Source: Treponema sp. (GTDB lineage Bacteria > Spirochaetota > Spirochaetia > Treponematales > Breznakiellaceae). From it: a DNA stretch of 8,499 nucleotides. Shown here in pieces: positions 1 to 5,675 of this stretch. Made by a program: the position numbers and the translations under genes. The notes below the pieces were generated by a model. It did not search any database. It worked only from the letters and a program-made list of their open reading frames with translations, and was not told the origin of the DNA. Where the stretch lies: NCBI GenBank assembly GCA_031268125.1, contig JAIRXT010000003.1:1-8499 (forward strand), given 5' to 3'. Position 1 is the stretch's first letter. Each line of letters starts with the position of its first letter.

Positions 1-1251
1 ACCCGGGTGGAGTACGATATCGAGATGCTCACCGAGATGGGCTACTGTCCGGGCATAGAAAACTACTCCGCCCCCCTGGCGGGCCGGAACCCCGGCGATC
101 CCCCGGACACCCTGATCGACTACCTGCCCAAGGGCGGGGGGGAAGGACAGGGGGGTCATCTGACCTTTATCGACGAGAGCCACGTAACCCTGCCCCAGAT
201 TGGGGCCATGTACGCCGGGGACCGGAGCCGCAAGCAAAGCCTGGTGGATTACGGGTTCCGCCTGCCCTGCGCCCTGGACAACCGGCCCCTGCGCTACGAC
301 GAGTTTGCGGGGCGCCTGGACCAGACGGTCTTTGTGTCCGCCACCCCCGGCACGGTGGAGACCGGCCAGTCCGCCCGGGTGGTCCAGCAGCTTATCCGGC
401 CCACGGGCCTTTTGGACCCGGAAATAGAAGTGCGCCCCGCCGAGGGCCAAATGGAGGATATTTACGGCGAGGTACAGCAGCGGATCAAGAAGGGGGAACG
501 TTCCCTGATCCTGACCCTGACCAAAAAAATGGCGGAAGACCTTTCGGACTACCTTTCCGGCCTGGGCCTCAAGGTCCGCTACATCCACAGCGAGGTGGAG
601 ACCATTGAACGGGTGGAGATACTGACCAGCCTGCGGACCGGGGACTTCGACATCCTGGTGGGGATAAACCTGCTGCGGGAAGGAATCGACCTGCCGGAGG
701 TTTCGTTTATCGCCATCCTGGACGCGGACAAAATAGGATTCCTGCGATCCCTTACCAGCCTGGTCCAGATTATCGGCCGGGCGGCCCGGAACGCAGCGGG
801 CAAGGTGATCATGTACGCCGACCGGATGAGCATCGCGATGGAAGCCGCCATCAAAGAAACCAACCGGCGGCGGGAAATCCAGACGGCCTACAACAAGGAA
901 CACGGCATTACCCCCACCACGGTAAAAAAGGCCATCGCCAACATCCTGGAACGGCACGGGGAGGAAGATCAGGACGCCGCCGCCGCTTCCATCGAGGTCC
1001 TCAAGCGGTCCTACAACGTGCTGATCCCCGTCCAGCGGACCAAGCTTATCAAGGCCCTGGAAAACGAGATGCTGGAACACGCCAAGAATCTGGAATTTGA
1101 AAAGGCCGCGGTGATCCGGGACGAGATCGAAAAGATCAAGGGCATCGGAACGGCCGGTAACGGAGAAACCGGGGGCAAAGAAGACGAAGGCGGCCCGCGG
1201 GAAGGCATCCGGCGGGGGAATGCAAAAAAACGGCGGACCCCGCAGCGGTAA
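1..1251 (+). CDS. uvrB: UvrABC excinuclease subunit B, 5'-truncated by window edge
   Basis: UvrB is the helicase-like damage-verification subunit of nucleotide excision repair; UvrA loads it and it recruits UvrC. The frame is open from base 1 with no start, so the N-terminal part (Walker A, beta-hairpin) lies outside the window. Visible in order: the GYCPGIENYS segment; the Walker B/DEAD-type DESH box at 172-183; VSATPG; TGLLDP..EVRP; motif V-like VGINLLREGIDLPEVS; motif VI QIIGRAARN (766-792); the EHGITP segment; and a C-terminal UVR domain (about 1045-1143, LEFEKAAVIRDEIEKIK) that binds UvrC. Oddities: a Gly-rich insertion of about seven residues just before DESH relative to E. coli UvrB, RSLTS where most UvrBs have RSERS or RSTRS before motif VI, and a charged Gly/Arg/Lys-rich tail of about 35 residues. 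Family identification is certain. Confidence 0.98.
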   Translation, partial: TRVEYDIEMLTEMGYCPGIENYSAPLAGRNPGDPPDTLIDYLPKGGGEGQGGHLTFIDESHVTLPQIGAMYAGDRSRKQSLVDYGFRLPCALDNRPLRYDEFAGRLDQTVFVSATPGTVETGQSARVVQQLIRPTGLLDPEIEVRPAEGQMEDIYGEVQQRIKKGERSLILTLTKKMAEDLSDYLSGLGLKVRYIHSEVETIERVEILTSLRTGDFDILVGINLLREGIDLPEVSFIAILDADKIGFLRSLTSLVQIIGRAARNAAGKVIMYADRMSIAMEAAIKETNRRREIQTAYNKEHGITPTTVKKAIANILERHGEEDQDAAAASIEVLKRSYNVLIPVQRTKLIKALENEMLEHAKNLEFEKAAVIRDEIEKIKGIGTAGNGETGGKEDEGGPREGIRRGNAKKRRTPQR

Positions 1252-1252
1252 A

Positions 1253-1310
1253 CTAAACTTGACCCACAACGTTCTACCGGGGCCGGGTACACGATACGGG
1301 TCAAATTTAG
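1253..1310. repeat. 58-bp hairpin repeat, copy A (both arms)
   Basis: It starts two bases after the uvrB stop codon. The left arm CTAAACTTGACCC (1253-1265) and right arm GGGTCAAATTTAG (1298-1310) are complementary at 12 of 13 positions. The first 35 bases recur at 5627-5661 with three mismatches, so this is a dispersed repeat and not only a local hairpin. It may contribute to uvrB transcript termination or stability; that is inference. Confidence 0.75.
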
Positions 1311-1320
1311 CCTTATCGCA

Positions 1321-1352
1321 GGAAAGCCGGTGATTTTACCGGCGTCTTTTCC
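1321..1352 (+). terminator. probable intrinsic terminator downstream of uvrB
   Basis: GCCGGT (1326-1331), a six-base loop, and ACCGGC (1338-1343) form a perfect stem. Flanking GGAAA and TTTCC can extend it across a small bulge, and the 3' side is T-rich (GTCTTTTCC). A second small hairpin, TTTTCC-TTC-GGAAAA followed by TTTT (1347-1365), comes directly after. The position between uvrB and rlpA fits termination of uvrB transcription. Confidence 0.55.
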
Positions 1353-1435
1353 TTCGGAAAATTTTGTAAAAGTAAAAGCGCTGTTCAATTCCATCCGTTC
1401 TTTTCTTTCTTATGCTTTTTGCCGATAATAGGCCT

Positions 1436-2638
1436 ATGAAACGGATTGCTGTTGCCCTTGCGGCGGGGTTTTTTGCCGCCGTCCTCTGCGGAGCCCAGAA
1501 TTCCACGGCTGTGGACCTTTCCAACTATCACCAGGAAGGAATTGCGTCCTGGTACGGCATGGAATTTGACGGACGGCCAACGGCATCGGGGGAAATTTTC
1601 AATTCTTCCCTGTATACCGCCGCTCATCCTACCCTGCCCTTTGGAACCCAGCTTACAGTTACCAATCTGAACAACGGCAAAACGGTCAATGTACGGATAA
1701 ATGACCGGGGACCTTTCGTTTCTTCACGGATCATCGATCTTTCCCAGGCGGCGGCCCAGTTGCTGGACATGGTGAGCAGCGGAACAGCCCCGGTACGGCT
1801 GGAGATTGCGGGAGGCGCCCAGGGAAACAGCGGAGTCTACCAGGCGGAAACCAATGCCGGGGCCGTATCCCAGGGGGGCTATGCCAGCGCCACTTCCCAA
1901 ATTGTTTCACCCTACCCCGCGTTTCAAAACCCCGTATACCAGCCCCCCGCTCAAAACGAAACGGCCCAGGCGCCCCAGCAGCAGATTACCCAGTACTTCC
2001 AGCAGCCGTCCCAAAACCCGGTGGTAATCCAGCAACAACCCACGCAGCAACCGGTACAACAATGGCAGCAGCCGGCACAGCAGGTCTTGCCGGTCCAGCA
2101 GGTAATCCAGCCGGTTCAACCCATCATACAGCCCACAATAATGCCTCCGGTACCGGCCCAACCCGCAGCCCAGGAAGCGCAGACAAACCAGCAGGTTACG
2201 AATCCGGTTCAAACCACATCTTCCCCGCTTCAGATTAACATTCCTATCGAAGTCAAGCCGATAGTAAGCTCCGAACCCATTGTCATTCCGGTACCCAGAA
2301 CCTCGGAACCGGCAGCCCCTGTCGCACCGGCGCCCGGTCCCGCGGCCCCTATCGTCCCCGCCATAGCGCCCGTTATGGCGGCCGCCCCTCCCGCGGCGGC
2401 GCCCGTCGTAAAGCCCAACACGATCTACCGGATCCAGGTCGGCTCCTTCAAAGAAGCCCGCAACGCCCTGGCCGCATTCGACCGGCTTAAAGGGGCGGGC
2501 TTTAGCCCGGTCTACGAGCGGAACGGCGAATATTTCCGGGTAGTCCTTGCCGGGGTCCCCTCAAACGAGGTAAACGGAATTCTGCAAAAAATCATAACCG
2601 CGGGTTTTGCGAATCCCCTGCTCCGGGAGGAGCGCTGA
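1436..2638 (+). CDS. rlpA: RlpA-like septal ring lytic transglycosylase with SPOR domain
   Basis: RlpA proteins are envelope proteins that cleave glycan strands lacking stem peptides and localise to division septa through SPOR. I chose ATG 1436 because it gives MKRIAVALAAGFFAAVLCGA, a clean signal peptide; an in-frame ATG at 1412 would add eight polar residues in front, and neither start has a strong Shine-Dalgarno sequence. From 1436: double-psi beta-barrel about residues 35-125 (ASWYG, TASGE, TAAH, NDRGPF, RIIDLS), with the acidic/His residues of active RlpA enzymes present (E of SGE, H of TAAH, D of NDRG); a Gln/Pro/Val/Ala-rich linker about 145-325, probably disordered and spanning the periplasm; and a SPOR domain about 330-395 (YRIQVGSFKEARNA...YFRVVLAG). 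Cys18 (AVLC) could be a relaxed spirochaetal lipobox, but the fit is poor. The downstream sfsA-like gene overlaps its 3' end. Confidence 0.93.
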   Translation: MKRIAVALAAGFFAAVLCGAQNSTAVDLSNYHQEGIASWYGMEFDGRPTASGEIFNSSLYTAAHPTLPFGTQLTVTNLNNGKTVNVRINDRGPFVSSRIIDLSQAAAQLLDMVSSGTAPVRLEIAGGAQGNSGVYQAETNAGAVSQGGYASATSQIVSPYPAFQNPVYQPPAQNETAQAPQQQITQYFQQPSQNPVVIQQQPTQQPVQQWQQPAQQVLPVQQVIQPVQPIIQPTIMPPVPAQPAAQEAQTNQQVTNPVQTTSSPLQINIPIEVKPIVSSEPIVIPVPRTSEPAAPVAPAPGPAAPIVPAIAPVMAAAPPAAAPVVKPNTIYRIQVGSFKEARNALAAFDRLKGAGFSPVYERNGEYFRVVLAGVPSNEVNGILQKIITAGFANPLLREER

Positions 2639-3893
2639 ACCTACGGACGGCCCCAGCGTAAAACTATTCAGGAACGACCGGGAAGCCAGGTTTCTTGAAC
2701 GGCCCAACCGTTTCCTCATCACCGCCGAAGCCGAAAATGCCGGGGGCGGAATGCTCAAAATCCCCTGCCACTGCCCCAACCCCGGCAGACTCATCGAATT
2801 TTTCGGATACCGGGGCAGTGATATTCCCGGAGCCGCCCTGATTCTGGAAGAACGGGAATCCGGCGCCAGGGCGAAAACCCGCTGGACCGCGGCGGGACTT
2901 TACTACCGGAACGCCGTAGTACCCCTCTTTTCCGCCCGGGCCAACAGGGCCGCTGAAAAACTGATCCTCCCGGCGATCATCCCCGGCGTCCGCAGCATAC
3001 GGAGCGAATTTACGCTGGAAAACTCCCGCTTCGACTTCCTCTGCGTTGACCGCCGGGAAACCCGCCACCTGGTAGAAGTTAAAGCCTGCTCCCTGGTGGA
3101 ACACGGCGTTGCCATGTTCCCCGACGCCCCCTCGGAACGGGCCCTGAAACACCTGGAAGAACTGGCGGCCCTTAGCAGCCAACCCCGGCAAAGCCGGGGA
3201 GGCTACGTATGCCACCTCATCTTCGTAATCGTCCACGGAGAGCCGAAATGTTTTATACCGAACCTCCATACGGACCCGGACTTTGCCGGGGCCCTGGGTA
3301 TCTACGGCCGTGCGGCGGACCCCAGCCCTAAAAAGCAGACCCCCGGCGAAAACCAGGGCGGCCCGGTGCTGGTCCACGCCTGCCTGCTCCGCTGCGACTC
3401 GACCGGGACCGCATACCTGGCCCGGCCCCGCATCCCGGTGGATCTGGGCCACGGCAAACTTGCGGCCCGGGACAGCGGCAGTTACCTTCTGCTGCTGGAA
3501 ATCCCCCAGGCCCAAAACATCGAAACCGGCGCCCTGGGAACCCTGCGTTTTGAATCCGGCTGGTATGTCTACGCCGGTTCCGCCCTGAAGAACCTGTCCA
3601 AACGCATAGCCCGCCACCTCCGCCGGGTCCGCAAAAAACAGCACTGGCACATCGACTACCTTGGCCCCCACGCGGCGCAGATCCGGGCCTACCCCGTTTG
3701 TTCTTACCGCAGCCTGGAATGTGAACTCGCCCAGGCCCTGGAAAAACTGGGGGGCCGGGGGATCCCCAGGTTCGGCTCCTCGGACTGCCGCTGCAAAAGC
3801 CACCTCTTCTACTTTCCGGACCCGCCCCTTAGGAACCCCGCCTTTATCGAGCTCCTTCTCCGCTTCCGCCATGTAACGGCCTTTGAAAAATAA
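2607..3893 (+). CDS. sfsA: SfsA nuclease-like protein fused to a C-terminal DUF123 (GIY-YIG) domain
   Basis: Two nucleic-acid-associated domains in one 428-residue chain. Residues about 19-275 are SfsA: LFRNDREARFLERPNRF, CHCPNPGRL, the PD-(D/E)XK-like core with D143 and VEVK (156-159), then FPDAPSERALKHLEEL. SfsA was named for sugar fermentation stimulation and is now usually described as a DNA-binding/nuclease-fold protein. Residues about 291-405 are a DUF123/Uri-type GIY-YIG domain: GSYLLLLEI, WYVYAGSAL, RIARHLRR, KKQHWHIDYL, ECELA and FGSSDCRCKSHL, with the expected Tyr, Tyr, Arg and Glu all present. Start: TTG 2607 is the only conventional start codon upstream of SfsA homology; it overlaps rlpA by 32 nt. 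GGGAGGAG (2625-2632) lies inside that overlap and could instead serve an unusual start such as ACG 2643. The coding strand is C-rich, which creates a long but spurious open frame opposite. E. coli SfsA has no such C-terminal extension. Confidence 0.93.
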   Translation: MRIPCSGRSAEPTDGPSVKLFRNDREARFLERPNRFLITAEAENAGGGMLKIPCHCPNPGRLIEFFGYRGSDIPGAALILEERESGARAKTRWTAAGLYYRNAVVPLFSARANRAAEKLILPAIIPGVRSIRSEFTLENSRFDFLCVDRRETRHLVEVKACSLVEHGVAMFPDAPSERALKHLEELAALSSQPRQSRGGYVCHLIFVIVHGEPKCFIPNLHTDPDFAGALGIYGRAADPSPKKQTPGENQGGPVLVHACLLRCDSTGTAYLARPRIPVDLGHGKLAARDSGSYLLLLEIPQAQNIETGALGTLRFESGWYVYAGSALKNLSKRIARHLRRVRKKQHWHIDYLGPHAAQIRAYPVCSYRSLECELAQALEKLGGRGIPRFGSSDCRCKSHLFYFPDPPLRNPAFIELLLRFRHVTAFEK

Positions 3894-3982
3894 CCCGCTG
3901 CCCCCTGGATTCGGCGTCAGGAATTTGCTGCGCTACGCTTACCGGGTTCGTTCTGTAAAAAATTTATTTAGGGATGTCAATT

Positions 3983-5182
3983 TCAACCACCCTGCCGCCG
4001 CTTCTTTCCCAAAAAGCCGCGGGCCGCGGCGCCGATGCCGCGGAGCCAGAAGGGTTCCATCCGCCGGCGTACATCGTCCAGGGACCGGATAATCTCCAGA
4101 TGCTGGGGGCAGTGGGCCTCGCATTTGCCGCATTTAACGCAGAGGCTGGGGCTGCTTGAACGCTCGGAGGTCAGGGCGGTACTGGTAACAAACTGCTGCA
4201 TCCCCGCCACGTAACCCATAGCGTACATGGTGTTGTAGGCGGCAAAACAGCCGGGAATATTGACCCCCCGGGGACAGGGCATGCAGTAATTACAGCCCGT
4301 ACAGCGGATCTTGTAGGAACGGTTCAGCAGTTCCAGAACCCGGCGGTACACCCCCATCTCCGCATCTCCCAGCATCCCCGGCAGGGCGGCGTCCGCCAGT
4401 TTCAAATTCTCCTCCAACTGGGACAATTCCCCCATACCGGACAGGAGCAGGGTTACTTCGCTCTGGTTCCATACCCAGTTAAGGCCCCAGGCGGCGGGGG
4501 ATAAACCGGGATTGGCTTCCCGGAAAATCCGCCCCGCATCCGCAGGCAGCCCCCCCGCCAGCTTTCCCCCCAGCAGGGGTTCCATGATCATCACGGGCAT
4601 CTTTGCCGCGGCAGCCCGGAGCCCCGTTACCCCGGCCTGAAAATTCTCATCCGAATAGTTGTACTGAATCTGGCAGAATTCCCAGTCATAAGCGGAGAGG
4701 ATCTTCAAAAATTCATCCCTGCTGCCGTGGAAGGAAAACCCAATCTGCCGTATCTGGCCGCTTTTCTTTTTTTCGGCAATCCATTCTTCAATGCCCCAGG
4801 ATTTCAGCTTATTCCACAGTTCCGCATCGGTAAGCATGTGCATCAGGTAATAATCGATATAACCGGTACGCAGGCGCGCCAGTTCCTGTTCAAAATACTT
4901 GTCAAAATCGGCCCGGCCCCGGAGCACGACTACTGGCAGCTTGGTTGCAATATAAACCCTGTCCCGGTTCCGGTGCTTCTCTAAAATGCCGCCCAAGGCA
5001 TCCTCGCTGCCGGGGTAGATCCAGGCGGTATCGAAGTAGTTCACCCCCCCCTCGATAGAACGCAGAACCAGTTCCTCAGTCTTTTTTATGTCGATAGCGC
5101 CCAACAGCCTGGGAAAACGCATACAGCCCAAGCCCAGGATCGAAAGTTTATTCCCCGTCCGATGATCCACTCTGTATTGCAC
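3983..5182 (-). CDS. aldo/keto reductase with C-terminal 2x[4Fe-4S] ferredoxin-type domain
   Basis: This is a cytoplasmic oxidoreductase of the COG1453-type group: an NAD(P)H-binding TIM barrel followed by an iron-sulfur tail, substrate unknown. Barrel motifs: NKLSILGLGCMRFPR, GVNYFDTAWIYPGSE (catalytic-type Asp and Tyr), ATKLP (Lys), YIDYYLMHML (His), and a LLLSGMG segment. Near the C-terminus come CTGCNYCMPCP and CVKCGKCEAHCP, each able to bind a 4Fe-4S cluster. Start: I prefer GTG at 5182, preceded by AAAGGGGG with six bases of spacing and giving the family-like beginning MQYRVDHRTGNKLSILG. An ATG at 5221 in the same frame adds 13 unconserved residues, has no Shine-Dalgarno sequence and abuts the predicted -10. 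The gene is convergent with the sfsA-like gene (89-nt gap, no convincing terminator) and divergent from copZ, with a MITE-like repeat upstream. Confidence 0.92.
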   Translation of the reverse strand: MQYRVDHRTGNKLSILGLGCMRFPRLLGAIDIKKTEELVLRSIEGGVNYFDTAWIYPGSEDALGGILEKHRNRDRVYIATKLPVVVLRGRADFDKYFEQELARLRTGYIDYYLMHMLTDAELWNKLKSWGIEEWIAEKKKSGQIRQIGFSFHGSRDEFLKILSAYDWEFCQIQYNYSDENFQAGVTGLRAAAAKMPVMIMEPLLGGKLAGGLPADAGRIFREANPGLSPAAWGLNWVWNQSEVTLLLSGMGELSQLEENLKLADAALPGMLGDAEMGVYRRVLELLNRSYKIRCTGCNYCMPCPRGVNIPGCFAAYNTMYAMGYVAGMQQFVTSTALTSERSSSPSLCVKCGKCEAHCPQHLEIIRSLDDVRRRMEPFWLRGIGAAARGFLGKKRRQGG

Positions 5183-5222
5183 AAGCAGCCCCCTTTCCAC
5201 AGTATACATACATTCATCCATT

Positions 5223-5250
5223 CTGATAGGGTATATTAGTACCTTGTAAA
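5223..5250 (-). promoter_or_regulatory. possible sigma-70 promoter of the aldo/keto reductase gene
   Basis: Read on the minus strand: TTTACA (5250-5245), a 16-base spacer, then TATCAG (5228-5223). These match the -35 and -10 consensus at 5 of 6 and 4 of 6 positions. The -35 hexamer lies inside the inverted-repeat arm of the MITE-like element. The implied transcript start is close to 5216, which supports the GTG start at 5182. This is a visual match only. Confidence 0.35.
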
Positions 5251-5340
5251 CACTAAATGAAGCAGAATAATGTTTGCCCTCTGGGGCGGGGTTTTGCCCC
5301 GGATGTTACATTGCTGCAATTTAGTGTTTACAGGGTACTA
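5237..5340. mobile_element. MITE-like element, 104 bp with 22-nt inverted-repeat arms
   Basis: The arms at 5237-5258 and 5319-5340 are complementary at 21 of 22 positions. The outermost bases are TA on each side, so the element can be read as 20-nt terminal inverted repeats beginning GTACC, flanked by a TA duplication. That pattern is typical of IS630/Tc1-mariner derivatives. The interior has no coding capacity and forms further short pairings (GCAG/CTGC, AATGT/ACATT, and GGGGC...GCCCC at 5283-5300), so a single strand could fold almost end to end. It occupies most of the divergent promoter region between the reductase gene and copZ. The transposase family is inferred from the TA alone. Confidence 0.65.
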
Positions 5341-5362
5341 GCCGTGATTCCAAAAAAATTCT

Positions 5363-5368
5363 AAGGAG
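5363..5368 (+). promoter_or_regulatory. Shine-Dalgarno site of copZ-like gene
   Basis: AAGGAG lies six bases before the ATG at 5375, an optimal arrangement. It is the clearest ribosome binding site on the plus strand of this window and fixes the start of the 67-residue gene. Confidence 0.85.
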
Positions 5369-5374
5369 ATAACC

Positions 5375-5578
5375 ATGAAAACAGCCTTGAAGATCGAAGG
5401 AATGTCCTGCGAACACTGCGTACAGCATGTAAAGGAGGCCCTGGAAGGCATCGGCGGGGTCAAATCCGCCAAGGTCAGCCTGAAAAAGAACGGCGCCGAG
5501 GTAAACCATGCCGAAACCGTTACCCTTGCGATGATGGAAAAGGCGGTGGAGGAAGCGGGTTACAAGGTCGTCGCCTAG
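5375..5578 (+). CDS. copZ: CopZ-like heavy-metal-associated (HMA) domain metallochaperone
   Basis: A 67-residue single-domain protein with the beta-alpha-beta-beta-alpha-beta ferredoxin-like HMA fold. The metal site is GMSCEHC at residues 9-15 (Cys12 and Cys15, CxxC). It is followed by the family-typical VKEALEGIGGVKSAKVSL strand/helix pattern and the C-terminal EEAGYKVVA. Such proteins carry Cu(I), or a similar soft metal, in the cytosol to P-type ATPases or regulators. No ATPase or CsoR/CueR-type regulator gene adjoins it here, so the partner must be encoded elsewhere. The full length equals the family norm. The gene stands alone: the MITE-like element is upstream and the RHS region begins downstream. 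The symbol reflects family likeness; metal specificity is not visible. Confidence 0.9.
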   Translation: MKTALKIEGMSCEHCVQHVKEALEGIGGVKSAKVSLKKNGAEVNHAETVTLAMMEKAVEEAGYKVVA

Positions 5579-5594
5579 GCACTGTTCAAGCCGT

Positions 5595-5615
5595 GGGTAT
5601 TCCAGTTTCATACCC
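5595..5615 (+). terminator. small hairpin after copZ, weak terminator candidate
   Basis: GGGTAT (5595-5600) and ATACCC (5610-5615) form a perfect 6-bp stem with a nine-base loop, 16 bases after the copZ stop codon. No T-tract follows, so an intrinsic terminator is doubtful. Confidence 0.25.
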
Positions 5616-5626
5616 CTACATGTACC

Positions 5627-5661
5627 CTAAACTTGACCCGCAACATTCCACCGGGGCCGGG
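5627..5661. repeat. dispersed repeat, copy B (left arm and core only)
   Basis: It is identical at 32 of 35 positions to 1253-1287. It starts with CTAAACTTGACCC but lacks the complementary right arm found in copy A, so identity stops after CCGGG at 5661. It sits at the left border of the RHS region, just before the RHS reading frame. Confidence 0.7.
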
Positions 5662-5675
5662 AAATTGCCAGAAAA

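Noticed and set aside
1401..1429. Promoter for rlpA with GATAAT (1424-1429) as -10.
   Set aside because: No acceptable -35 at 16-18 bases upstream, and it lies too close to the ATG at 1436.
1907..2212. A Leu/Arg/Gly-rich minus-strand frame opposite the rlpA linker.
   Set aside because: It is the complement of Gln/Pro codon repeats (CAG, CAA, CCG), with no independent support.
2664..3872. A 402-codon open frame on the minus strand opposite the sfsA-like gene.
   Set aside because: It exactly shadows a gene with clear SfsA and DUF123 homology; its Gly/Ala/Phe/Val-rich translation matches no family and results from C-rich coding sequence opposite.
3892..3948. AACCCG ... CGGGTT pairing as a bidirectional terminator between sfsA and the reductase gene.
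   Set aside because: Only 6 bp with a 45-base loop and no adjacent T-tract on either strand; too weak to call.
5622..5634. GTACCCTAAAC resembles the MITE arm (GTACCCTGTAAAC).
   Set aside because: Short match requiring a two-base gap and no partner arm; probably coincidence.
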